This document shows, one piece after another, positions 7,563 through 14,777 of a DNA stretch of 18,419 nucleotides. Each line of letters begins with the position of its first letter. Position 1 is the stretch's first letter. The notes below the pieces were generated by a model, which was not told the origin of the DNA, searched no databases, and saw only the letters and a list, made by a program, of their open reading frames with translations. The DNA lies in contig CAKZXL010000585.1 in the NCBI GenBank assembly GCA_937883885.1, positions 1 through 18,419 of the forward strand, read 5' to 3'. The translations under genes were made by a program, and so were the position numbers. This stretch comes from an uncultured Aquincola sp. (GTDB lineage: Bacteria; Pseudomonadota; Gammaproteobacteria; Burkholderiales; Burkholderiaceae).

Positions 7563-10193
7563 TCAATGGGCGGCCAGCGTGCGGTCGAGCTCCAGCTGCA
7601 GCGCGCGCGCGGCCACCGGGTCGCTGGCCGCCAAGGCAGTGGCCATGCGCCGCAGCGGCTCGGCGGCGGGCTGGAAGTCGGGGCTGGTGCGCAGCACCGC
7701 CAGCAGCGGTTCGCGCAGCTGGGCCAGCATGTGGCGCACGTCGGCCGAAGGCTTGACGTCGCGCCCGGCCTGCAGGAAGCGCTGGCGCGCCGCGCCGTAG
7801 GCCGCCAGCCGCGCCGCATCGGCCGGCGCGGCCTGCGCACCCAGCAGCTCGGCCGGCTGCAGCCGCACCTGCTGCAGCAGGCTCAGCAGCCGGTCGCGCG
7901 GCAATGAATCGGCCACGTAGGTGATGCGCGGCGCGGCATAGGCCACCACCGGATGGTCGTCGGTGTTGAGCGGCGCGCCCGCCGACCACTGCGCCAGCGC
8001 CGCCGGGCCGGCGATGAAGCTGCCCAGCACCGCCCACGCATCGGGCAGGCCGAAGACGGCCGGCCGCACCGGCAGCGCCGCGCTCTCCACCCGGGCCTGC
8101 ACCGCTGCCAGTGACCAGGGCGATGGCGACTGCTGCGCCAGCAGGCCCACCACCGGCGTTTCCAGGCTGTTGGTGGCCAGCACCATCAGCGCCTGCGGGT
8201 ACACCGCCTGGAAGCTGCGCACGATGCTGCGCAGCGTGGCCAGGTCCAGCTGGTGCAGCGGCAGCCACTGGCAGAACAAGCCGCCTGGGGCCAGCCTCGC
8301 CTGCACCGCGCGGAAATGTTCCACCGTGTACAGCGCCCCCGAACCACTGCGCGCCGGGTGGAAGTTGTCGGCCACGATCAGGTCGTAGCGCTGGTCGCTG
8401 GTGCGCACATAGCGGCGGGCGTCGGCCGCCAGGGGGTGCAGGCGCGGCTGGGGCTGGCCTTCGAACACCCGCTCGCGGAAGTCGGCCGCTGCTTCGATGA
8501 CCTCGGGCAGCAGCTCCACCGCATCCACCTGCAGCGCCGCGTCCTGCGCGGCGGTGGTGGCGGTGAGCCCGGTGCCCAGCCCCAGGAACAGCGCACGCTG
8601 CGGCTGCGGGTGCAACAGCAGCGGCAGCAGTGCCTGGCGGGCATCGGCCGCCAGCGTGGCGCTGCTGCCTTCCTGCTGCCGGTTGTTGATGCGCAGCCGG
8701 GCCACGCCTTGCGCGTCTTCCACCACGCTGACGGCGGCCATCGGCCCCTCGGTGTAGCGCACGATGCGGCCGCCTTCCGGCAGCTCCACGAAGCGCAGCG
8801 GCGGTGTGGCCAGGGCCAGCAGCAGGCCGGCACACACCACCGCCCAGGCCGGGGCGCGGGCCCAGGCACCGGCGCTGCACAGTGCCAGGTAGCCGGCGGC
8901 CACCAGCAGCAGCGCCGCCTTGGCGCCCAGGGCCGGCACCGCCAGCACGCCGAAGGCCAATGGCGCCGCCGCTGCGCCCAGCGTGTTCCAGCCCAGGCAG
9001 CGGCCCCAGCCGATGCCGGCTTGCGCGGCCTGGCTGCACAGGTGGCTGAACAAGGAGCCCATCACCAGCGTGGGCGGCAAAAAGGCCACCAGCGCCAGCA
9101 GCGCCTCGGCCGCCAGCGGCGCGGCCAGGCTGGCCCCAGCCAGCGGCAGCAAGGTGTCGACGGCGGCGGCCTTCAAGGCCTCGGCCCCATACAGCGCCGC
9201 AGTGCCCGCCAGGCAGGCCGCGGCCAGTGCGGCCAGCAGACGGTCGCGCACGCTGGCGTCGCCGGCCGCCTGCGGCGTGGCGCGGCGGCGCCAGCGGGCG
9301 TATAGCGCCGCGCCGATGGCGCTGCCCACCAGGTACACCGCCAGCAGCATGGCAAAGGTGTAGACGGTGTTTTCCGTCACCTGGCTGAGCACGCGCACCA
9401 CCAGCACTTCGTAGCCGATGCCCAGGGCGCCGGTGGCGGCCAGCAAGGCGGGCCAGCGGACGCTGCCATGCGCCGAACTGCTTGCTGAAGCAGCACTGAC
9501 GGGCGCGGGTTTGTGCACGCGGTCGAACACCGACACCGCCAGCACCGCGCACAACAGGTTGAGCGCCGCGCAGGCCGCGGCGGTGCGGGCCAGGCCCCAG
9601 GTGGGCACCGCCCAGAAGGCCACGGCCAGCACGCCCAGCACCGCGCCGGCGGTGTTGCCCGCGTACAGCAGCGCCAGGCGGCGGCCGGCATCGTCGGTGG
9701 CGGCCCCATCGCCGCGCAGCGGGGCCAGCACCCGCTCCATTGCGGGCAGCGTGGCGCCCATGGCGGCGGTGGCCGGCAGCAGCAGCACCAAGCTGCCGAT
9801 GAAGGCCACGCCCCATTGCCAGGCCACGCCGGGCTGCGGCCCGGTGAGTGCGAGCATCAGCTCGGCCGCGGGCGCCATCAGCAGCGCCAGCACCAGGCTC
9901 CAGCCGCCGATGACCAGTTCGCAGCCGGCGTACCAGCGCGCAGGCCGCGCACTGCGGCCGATGCGCGGCGACAGCAGCAGCGCCCCCAGGCCCAGGCCGC
10001 CGAAAAAGGCCGCCACCACGGCCAGCACCGCCGCCGTCTCATGCCCCAGCCACAAGGAGGCCTGCTGCGTCCAGGCGATCTGGTAGCCCAGCGCCGAAGC
10101 GCCAGAGGCCAGCATCAAGGCCAGCGCGGCACGCCAGCCGCTGCGCCCGGCCAGGCGGGCGGCCGGTGCGGGCAAGGTGGCGGCAGCTTGCAT
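7563..10193 (-). CDS. Membrane protein fused to a spermidine-synthase-like domain
   Basis: An 876-residue two-part protein. Residues about 20-465 form a polytopic membrane domain of roughly a dozen hydrophobic segments, of the kind annotated as 'fused MFS/spermidine synthase'. Residues about 475-770 form a soluble Rossmann-type domain. It has the nucleotide motif LFLGLGTG (535-542), acidic Glu560 after strand 2, ADARRY (589-594), DLIVADNFHP (604-613) and the family motif PLNTDDHPVVAY (741-752). Asp609 occupies the position of the catalytic Asp of aminopropyltransferases. The C-terminal 100 residues are helical and unassigned. True polyamine synthesis is not proven, since many fused homologues have unknown acceptors. 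The ATG at 10193 starts 13 bases after the oxygenase stop; the longer frame to 10310 would overlap that gene. It is co-transcribed with the oxygenase. Confidence 0.85.
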   Translation of the reverse strand: MQAAATLPAPAARLAGRSGWRAALALMLASGASALGYQIAWTQQASLWLGHETAAVLAVVAAFFGGLGLGALLLSPRIGRSARPARWYAGCELVIGGWSLVLALLMAPAAELMLALTGPQPGVAWQWGVAFIGSLVLLLPATAAMGATLPAMERVLAPLRGDGAATDDAGRRLALLYAGNTAGAVLGVLAVAFWAVPTWGLARTAAACAALNLLCAVLAVSVFDRVHKPAPVSAASASSSAHGSVRWPALLAATGALGIGYEVLVVRVLSQVTENTVYTFAMLLAVYLVGSAIGAALYARWRRRATPQAAGDASVRDRLLAALAAACLAGTAALYGAEALKAAAVDTLLPLAGASLAAPLAAEALLALVAFLPPTLVMGSLFSHLCSQAAQAGIGWGRCLGWNTLGAAAAPLAFGVLAVPALGAKAALLLVAAGYLALCSAGAWARAPAWAVVCAGLLLALATPPLRFVELPEGGRIVRYTEGPMAAVSVVEDAQGVARLRINNRQQEGSSATLAADARQALLPLLLHPQPQRALFLGLGTGLTATTAAQDAALQVDAVELLPEVIEAAADFRERVFEGQPQPRLHPLAADARRYVRTSDQRYDLIVADNFHPARSGSGALYTVEHFRAVQARLAPGGLFCQWLPLHQLDLATLRSIVRSFQAVYPQALMVLATNSLETPVVGLLAQQSPSPWSLAAVQARVESAALPVRPAVFGLPDAWAVLGSFIAGPAALAQWSAGAPLNTDDHPVVAYAAPRITYVADSLPRDRLLSLLQQVRLQPAELLGAQAAPADAARLAAYGAARQRFLQAGRDVKPSADVRHMLAQLREPLLAVLRTSPDFQPAAEPLRRMATALAASDPVAARALQLELDRTLAAH

Positions 10194-10206
10194 GGACAAG
10201 TTCAGG

Positions 10207-10830
10207 CTATCCGGTAAAGCCGATGCGGTAGCCCCAGGAATCCAGCCGCGTGGGGATGGCATTGAAGGCCAGGGTGATGCGCTGCTCCCCGGGGTTGGGG
10301 GGCACGGCATGCATCAGGTAGCTGGGAAACAGCACCAGGTCGCCGGGTTCGGGCTGGGGGCTGATCCACTTGTCGGCGTTGTAGGGGCCGGTGCGGCTGC
10401 CTTCATGGTCGTTCTTGAACGAGAAGTCGGTGCCGCCCGGCGCCTTCATGAACACGGTGCGCGCATCGGGGTGGGTGGGCGTCAGGTACACCACGCCCGA
10501 GATGAAGCTGTTGGCATGGTTGTGCATGGCCTGGCGGCCGCCCTGCGCCAGGACGTTGACCCACATCTCCTTGAGCGACCAGCCCAGCCGCTCACCGAAC
10601 AGCAGCGCGCCGAAGTCGGCCAGCCGGGGCGTGACGCGCTCGGCCACCGCCACCAGCAGCGGGCTGTCGCTGGGCTTGAGCATGCGGGTGTGCGACAGCT
10701 GCGCCGAGCTGTTGTTCTCCACCGCGGCCCGGGCCGAAAAATGCTCGACCAGGGCTTTGACCAGCGGCGCGTCCAGCGCGCCGGGCAGCCGCATGAAGGG
10801 CGTGGCAAAGAGTCCGATCACCTCGTCCAT
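10207..10830 (-). CDS. Putative 2OG-Fe(II) oxygenase (TIGR02466/PF13759-like)
   Basis: A 207-residue cytosolic protein resembling the putative 2-oxoglutarate/iron oxygenases of family TIGR02466. Visible features: MHNHANSFISGVVYL (102-116), where His103 or His105 is the likely first iron ligand; PGDLVLFPSYLMHAVPP (162-178) with His174 as the distal iron ligand; and Arg184 in EQRITLAFN (182-190), the expected contact for the 2-oxoglutarate carboxylate. The carboxylate iron ligand is not obvious: Asn107 occupies the HxD/E slot. I chose ATG 10830 (MDEVIGLF); the longer frame to 10923 covers the promoter. AGGA lies about 10 bases upstream. It is the first gene of the operon with the membrane-bound spermidine-synthase-like protein and has a strong Pho-box promoter. 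The substrate is unknown. Confidence 0.82.
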   Translation of the reverse strand: MDEVIGLFATPFMRLPGALDAPLVKALVEHFSARAAVENNSSAQLSHTRMLKPSDSPLLVAVAERVTPRLADFGALLFGERLGWSLKEMWVNVLAQGGRQAMHNHANSFISGVVYLTPTHPDARTVFMKAPGGTDFSFKNDHEGSRTGPYNADKWISPQPEPGDLVLFPSYLMHAVPPNPGEQRITLAFNAIPTRLDSWGYRIGFTG

Positions 10831-10874
10831 CGAGCGGGGTCCTGCGGCAGGGCATGGGTTGGGGGTGGCCGCGG

Positions 10875-10908
10875 ACTCTATGGCGCTTCGAAGACAGGCG
10901 CGTGACAG
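10875..10908 (-). promoter_or_regulatory. Pho-box promoter driving the oxygenase operon
   Basis: Read on the minus strand: CTGTCAC (10908-10902), four bases, CTGTCTT (10897-10891), ten bases, then TAGAGT (10880-10875). The half-sites lie at an 11-base period, and the gap from box to -10 is the same 10 bases as in E. coli phoA, where the box replaces the -35. The predicted start of transcription is near 10868, giving a leader of about 38 bases. No competing TTGACA-like -35 is visible. Confidence 0.75.
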
Positions 10909-10916
10909 CGCGCCGG

Positions 10917-10961
10917 CTGTCATCGCGGCGTCATTGGGCGGTCACCAAGGCCGCCTAGCGT
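10917..10961 (+). promoter_or_regulatory. Triple Pho-box promoter driving the PCu(A)C-like gene
   Basis: Three half-sites at an exact 11-base period: CTGTCAT (10917-10923), GCGTCAT (10928-10934) and CGGTCAC (10939-10945). Ten bases later comes TAGCGT (10956-10961) as the -10. All three keep the GTCA core. The predicted transcript starts near 10968, leaving a short leader that just contains the GAGGAG ribosome-binding site (10972-10977). The box faces away from the minus-strand box at 10891-10908, only eight bases from it, so PhoB could cover both. Confidence 0.78.
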
Positions 10962-10983
10962 GCCGTGCCTCGAGGAGAAGTTC

Positions 10984-11442
10984 ATGAACCACCCCATCCA
11001 CCGCCGCCGGCTGCTGTACAGCGGCCTGCAGGCCGGCCTGTCGCTGGGCCTTGCCGGCCTGCTGCCGCAAGCCCGCGCCTGCGAATACTTCAGCCCCAAC
11101 CTGCGCATCACCCACCCCTACACCCGGGCCACGCAGCCGGGCGAGACCAGCATCGCGGTGACGATGAAGTTCGACGAGGTGACCCGCGCCGACCGCCTGA
11201 TCGGCGTGCAGACACCGGTGGCCGAAGGCGCCGAGATCGGCGGCGAGCTGGCCCGCCCCAGCGTGGACTTCGTGATCCCCGAAGGCGAAGAGACCTGGCT
11301 GCGCGAAGACCGCAGCTTTCTGCGCCTGGTGGGGCTGAAGCACCCGCTGGAGGTGGCCCGCACCTACCCGATGACCCTGGTCTTCGAGCACGGCGGCCCG
11401 GTGCCGGCCACGCTCAACATCGATTACGTGCGCTTCGGCTGA
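10984..11442 (+). CDS. Exported PCu(A)C-fold protein without copper ligands
   Basis: A 152-residue protein. A Tat-like signal peptide is visible: HRRRLLYSG, a hydrophobic core and ARA at 30-32. The mature part follows the PCu(A)C copper-chaperone plan (PF04314): ITHPYTRATQPGETSIAVTM (42-61), a strand-rich middle and LRLVGLKHPLEVARTYPMTL (113-132). The family binds Cu(I) with the pattern H(M)X10MX21HXM. Here those sites are replaced: EIGGEL where the first His is expected, and SFLRL where HxM usually stands. Copper binding of the usual kind therefore looks unlikely. The ATG at 10984 is chosen for its GAGGAG box. It is the first gene after the triple Pho box, 96 bases ahead of the PHP metallohydrolase. 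Confidence 0.75.
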   Translation: MNHPIHRRRLLYSGLQAGLSLGLAGLLPQARACEYFSPNLRITHPYTRATQPGETSIAVTMKFDEVTRADRLIGVQTPVAEGAEIGGELARPSVDFVIPEGEETWLREDRSFLRLVGLKHPLEVARTYPMTLVFEHGGPVPATLNIDYVRFG

Positions 11443-11448
11443 CCACGC

Positions 11449-11482
11449 GCGTCACGCCGTGGTCATGGCGCCTGCCTAGCAT
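11449..11482 (+). promoter_or_regulatory. Pho-box promoter upstream of the PHP metallohydrolase gene
   Basis: GCGTCAC (11449-11455), four bases, TGGTCAT (11460-11466), ten bases, then TAGCAT (11477-11482). Spacing and -10 type repeat those of the box at 10917-10961. It lies directly after the PCu(A)C-like stop codon, so the PHP gene probably has its own phosphate-controlled promoter as well as read-through. The predicted leader is about 50 bases and contains the GAGGAGA ribosome-binding site at 11525-11531. Confidence 0.68.
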
Positions 11483-11538
11483 CGCGCCGCTCGTTGGTCC
11501 CGCATTGCACACAGCTACACGTCAGAGGAGAGAACCGC

Positions 11539-13773
11539 ATGAAACCCGTCTTCCGCCCCGCGCCCATCGCGCTGGCCGCCATCGCCGCCCTCGGCACCAC
11601 GGTGCTGGTGGCCGCACCGCAGGTCGCCAGCGCTGCCAAGCCGGCCGGCACCTACGTCACCGGCGACTTCCACAACCACACCACCTGCTCGGATGGCTCC
11701 ATCTCGATGCAGAAGCTGGTCAAGAAGGTCACCGACAAGACCGACACGCCCTGGGGCCTGGACTGGTTCGTCCAGGCCGGCCACGGCGGCAGCGGCAACC
11801 GCAACTGCACGCTGGTGGAAGACGCCAGCCTGGCCACCCCGGCCTACCCGCTGAACTACGACAGCAACGGCAACCTGCAAGGCCCGACCACCACCTGGCA
11901 AAGCAGCAACCCCGCAGTGCAGCCCAAGGGCCGCGTCTCGGGCAGCGCCCCCGGCCAGGTGATGTGGCGCTGGCAGTCGCTGCAGGAGTTCCAGTACCCG
12001 GTGATGGAGTACCTGGCCGCCTACAAGAACAAGCCGATGTTCGTCGGCATCGAGACCGTGGCCCCCGGGCATGAACACGTCTCGGCCTCGGTGATCACCG
12101 GCCAGATGCCGGCATCGCTGGACAAGGCCACGCTGCCCACCACCAAGGGCTACACGCCGCTGGGCAACGCCACCGCGCTGGCGCAGTGGGAATACTGCTT
12201 CGACCGCAACGACACCGACACCAGCCGCGGCAACTCGGTGCTGGGCGGCGATGTGGGCAACAACTGGAACTGCGCCGTGCCGGGCAGCCTGAACAGCGCC
12301 AGCTCCGACTGGAGCGCCCAGGCCCAGAAGCTGGTGCCGGCCAGCGGCAGCGGCAACGGCGACCGCGGCCACGCCAAGACGCTGGAAGCGCTGAAGTGGA
12401 TGGTGGCCAACCACCCGAACGGCAGCTACTACGTGCCCGCCCACCTGGAGCGCGCCGGCCCGTTCAACCCGGACGGCAACAACGGCTTCAACATCGAGCA
12501 CCTGCGCAACTTCAACAACACCGCGCCGCGCGTGGCCTTCGGCTTCGAGACGCAGCCCGGCCACGGCGCCTCGGACAACCGCGGCGAATACTCGCCCCTG
12601 CGCAACAACATCAACGGCGTGCTGACCGACTCGGTCGGTGGCACCACCTGGGGCGGCACCGGCGTGTACGGCTCGCAGGTGGGCGGCGTGTGGGACGCGC
12701 TGCTGGGTGAAGGCCGCAACTGGTGGTTCTTCGCCAGCTCCGACTGGCACAACCGCGGCAGCTTCGGTCCGGACGACCGCCGCTCGACGCAGGACTTCTA
12801 CCCCGGCGAGTACCAGCGCGACTACGTGATGGTGCGCAACGGCACCGACCCCAAGCTGCGCCCGCAAGCCATCGTCGACGGCCTGCGCAGCGGCAACAGC
12901 TTTGCCGCCAGCGGCCAGCTGATCGACCGCCTGGCCTTCGTGGCCTGCGCCAGCTATCCCGGCATCGGTGCGCGCACCAACGCCGCGGTGGAGAACATCG
13001 CGGTGAACGCCGCGCTGAACAACACCGACGTGGACGTGGCTGGCTGCGCCACCATGGGTGAGAAGCTGGTGGTGCGCCCGGGCGCCGAGGTCATCGTGTC
13101 CATCGTGGCGCGCGACCCGGCCGGCAAGAACTACTCGCCGTACAGCTTCAACAACCCGTCGCTGGCCCAGGTGGGCATCCAGCAGCCGCTGAACATGCCG
13201 GTGCTGGACCACATCGACGTGGTGCGCGGCATGGTCACCGGCTACAAGCAGCCGGGCACGGCCGGCTACGCCGGCCAGTGGCCGAACGACTGGCTGACCA
13301 ACCCGGTGATGGCCAACGTGCCGGCCGCGGCCAAGAACACCAGCGCGGCGGTCATCAAGACCTTCAACGGCGCCACCTGGACCGCGGTGGCCGGCAATGC
13401 GGAATACAAGAAGATGACCTTCCGCATCCCGGCGGTGCAGGCTTCGCAGTACGTGCGTCTGCGCGGCAGCAACCTGCCCGCGGCCGTGCCCTACGAGACC
13501 GACGCCAACGGCAACCCGCTGGCCGACATCCACACCAACGCCAGCAACCTGGCGAACCTGCGCATTCCGTGCAACGTGGCCGGCACCAACCTGCCGTCGA
13601 ACAACGTCGTCTACACCGGCGACACCATCGACGGCTGCCCGGCCCACCTGCCCACCGTCAACGGCCAGAAGTACGTGGCCTTCGACGTGGCGGCCTGGTC
13701 GGACCTGTGGTTCTACAGCAACCCGATCTACGTGGAAGTGCAAGGCGCCACCGCCGTGGCCGGCGTGAAGTAA
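11539..13773 (+). CDS. Secreted PHP-type metallohydrolase (putative phosphoesterase)
   Basis: A 744-residue exported protein with a signal peptide at 1-32 (cleavage at ASA). PHP-type metal ligands appear in order: GDFHNHTTCSDG (42-53) with His45, His47 and Asp52; His82 in QAGHGGS; Glu172 in FVGIETV; His178/His180 in PGHEHV; His302 in PAHLER; and SDWH (401-404) with Asp402 and His404. PHP domains use three metal ions to split phosphoester bonds. The segment RPQAIVDGLRSGNSFAASGQ (441-460) is also typical of the family. The C-terminal 280 residues look beta-rich and are unassigned. Eight Cys (50, 90, 220, 245, 470, 503, 678, 700) fall in four close pairs, suiting disulfides outside the cytoplasm. 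The ATG at 11539 is set by GAGGAGA. The substrate is unknown. Confidence 0.8.
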   Translation: MKPVFRPAPIALAAIAALGTTVLVAAPQVASAAKPAGTYVTGDFHNHTTCSDGSISMQKLVKKVTDKTDTPWGLDWFVQAGHGGSGNRNCTLVEDASLATPAYPLNYDSNGNLQGPTTTWQSSNPAVQPKGRVSGSAPGQVMWRWQSLQEFQYPVMEYLAAYKNKPMFVGIETVAPGHEHVSASVITGQMPASLDKATLPTTKGYTPLGNATALAQWEYCFDRNDTDTSRGNSVLGGDVGNNWNCAVPGSLNSASSDWSAQAQKLVPASGSGNGDRGHAKTLEALKWMVANHPNGSYYVPAHLERAGPFNPDGNNGFNIEHLRNFNNTAPRVAFGFETQPGHGASDNRGEYSPLRNNINGVLTDSVGGTTWGGTGVYGSQVGGVWDALLGEGRNWWFFASSDWHNRGSFGPDDRRSTQDFYPGEYQRDYVMVRNGTDPKLRPQAIVDGLRSGNSFAASGQLIDRLAFVACASYPGIGARTNAAVENIAVNAALNNTDVDVAGCATMGEKLVVRPGAEVIVSIVARDPAGKNYSPYSFNNPSLAQVGIQQPLNMPVLDHIDVVRGMVTGYKQPGTAGYAGQWPNDWLTNPVMANVPAAAKNTSAAVIKTFNGATWTAVAGNAEYKKMTFRIPAVQASQYVRLRGSNLPAAVPYETDANGNPLADIHTNASNLANLRIPCNVAGTNLPSNNVVYTGDTIDGCPAHLPTVNGQKYVAFDVAAWSDLWFYSNPIYVEVQGATAVAGVK

Positions 13774-13791
13774 ACGCCGCCGCAGCACGAT

Positions 13792-13815
13792 CCGGGGCGG
13801 CGCAGGCCGCCCCGG
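13792..13815 (+). terminator. GC hairpin after the PHP gene
   Basis: CCGGGGCGGC (13792-13801) and GCCGCCCCGG (13806-13815) form a perfect 10-base stem with a four-base loop, 18 bases after the PHP stop. There is no T-run after it, so it may be a leaky terminator or a 3'-end-stabilising structure. Confidence 0.5.
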
Positions 13816-13834
13816 CCTCACTGGCCTGAACCAC

Positions 13835-13864
13835 TGCGCCGACCGGCCCATCCGGTGCGGCGCA
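13835..13864 (+). other. Second intercistronic hairpin
   Basis: TGCGCCGACCGG (13835-13846) pairs with CCGGTGCGGCGCA (13852-13864) around a five-base loop. The stem is 12 base pairs with one bulged base. It lies 19 bases after the first hairpin and 44 bases before the isomerase start, with no T-run. The pair may set different expression of the PHP gene and the downstream genes. Confidence 0.45.
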
Positions 13865-13907
13865 TGCCCTATTGAGGGCCCACCGACTGCCTGATGCCGC
13901 CATCGAC

Positions 13908-14777
13908 ATGACCACTGCCGCCCGCCCTCCCGTGCCCACCCGCACCCAGCCCGAAGCCGCGCCACGCATGCCCGGCGCCCTGTCGCGCTGGCTGCGCGAG
14001 CCGCTGCTGCACTTCGTGCTCATCGGTGCCGCGCTGTTCGCCGTCGACCACTGGCTGGTGTCGCAGGCCGACGATCCGCGCACCATCGTCATCACCCGCG
14101 AGGTGGACGATGAAGCCCGCGGCCTGTTCAAGGCCTCACGCGGGCGCGAGCCCAACGAGGCCGAGCTGAAGGCGCTGCGCCAGGCCTGGCTGGACAACGA
14201 GGTGCTGTACCGCGAAGGCCTGGCGATGCAGGTGGACCGCGGCGACAAGGCCATGCGCGAGCGCGTGATCTTCAAGGCCCTGAGCGTGGTGGAAGCCGAC
14301 GTCAAGCAGCCGCCCTTCGACGAACAGACGCTCAAGGACTACTTCGAGGCCCACCGTGCCAAGTACGACGAGCCGGGCCGCTACGACTTCCAGGAAGCCG
14401 TGCTCACCGACACCAGCGAAGCCGCGGCCCGCGCCTTTGCCGATGCCTTGAACGCCGGCACCCCCGGCAACACCGAAGCCGGCCTGCGCGTGTTCAAGGG
14501 CCGGCCGCATGCCAACCTGGTGGACACCTACGGGCCCGAGTTTGCCAAGCTGCTGGAAGCAGGCCCGGTGGGCAGCTGGCGCGCCCTGCCCACCCGCGAC
14601 GGCTGGCGCGTGATGCGCCTGGACGCCACCACCGCCGCCAAGCCCGCCGACTTCGCACTGCTGCACGGCGTGGTGCTGCAGGACTGGACCGACCAGGTGA
14701 TGGCCGAGCGGCGCACCGCCGCCGTGCGGGCGCTGGGCAAGAAGTACACCGTCAAGCTCGAAGCGGACGCGAAATGA
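13908..14777 (+). CDS. Membrane-anchored PpiC-type peptidyl-prolyl isomerase
   Basis: A 289-residue protein with one N-terminal membrane anchor (EPLLHFVLIGAALFAVDHWL, 31-50) and a periplasmic part. That part has a helical SurA-like stalk (about 65-150, with the NEAELKALRQAWLDNEVLYREG segment) and a parvulin-type rotamase domain of the PF13145 kind (about 135-245). It should assist folding of exported proteins. The gene lies between a large disulfide-containing secreted enzyme and a TonB receptor, either of which could be a client. The start is uncertain: ATG 13908 has no clear ribosome-binding site, and ATG 13968 (MPGALSRW) would still keep the anchor. It ends in an ATGA overlap with the HupE-like gene, so the two are translationally linked. 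Confidence 0.83.
   Translation: MTTAARPPVPTRTQPEAAPRMPGALSRWLREPLLHFVLIGAALFAVDHWLVSQADDPRTIVITREVDDEARGLFKASRGREPNEAELKALRQAWLDNEVLYREGLAMQVDRGDKAMRERVIFKALSVVEADVKQPPFDEQTLKDYFEAHRAKYDEPGRYDFQEAVLTDTSEAAARAFADALNAGTPGNTEAGLRVFKGRPHANLVDTYGPEFAKLLEAGPVGSWRALPTRDGWRVMRLDATTAAKPADFALLHGVVLQDWTDQVMAERRTAAVRALGKKYTVKLEADAK

Noticed and set aside
7546..9816. 756-residue minus-strand frame overlapping the fused spermidine synthase gene
   Set aside because: A shifted frame, Gly/Ala/Arg-rich and motif-free, while the other frame carries the SAM-type and NTDD motifs.
10831..10923. N-terminal extension of the oxygenase to 10923
   Set aside because: It would translate through the Pho boxes and -10, and the extra residues do not resemble the family. 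ATG 10830 fits the family start.
10984..11442. Lipoprotein signal at Cys33 of the PCu(A)C-like protein
   Set aside because: The residues before the Cys (ARA) do not fit a lipobox, which needs Leu or similar at -3. A Tat/Sec cleavage after ARA fits better.
11515..13965. 816-residue minus-strand open frame opposite the PHP gene
   Set aside because: It is longer than the true gene but has the Arg/Gly/His/Val-heavy composition of a GC-rich antisense shadow, with no domain, no plausible start signal and full overlap with a gene showing clear motifs.
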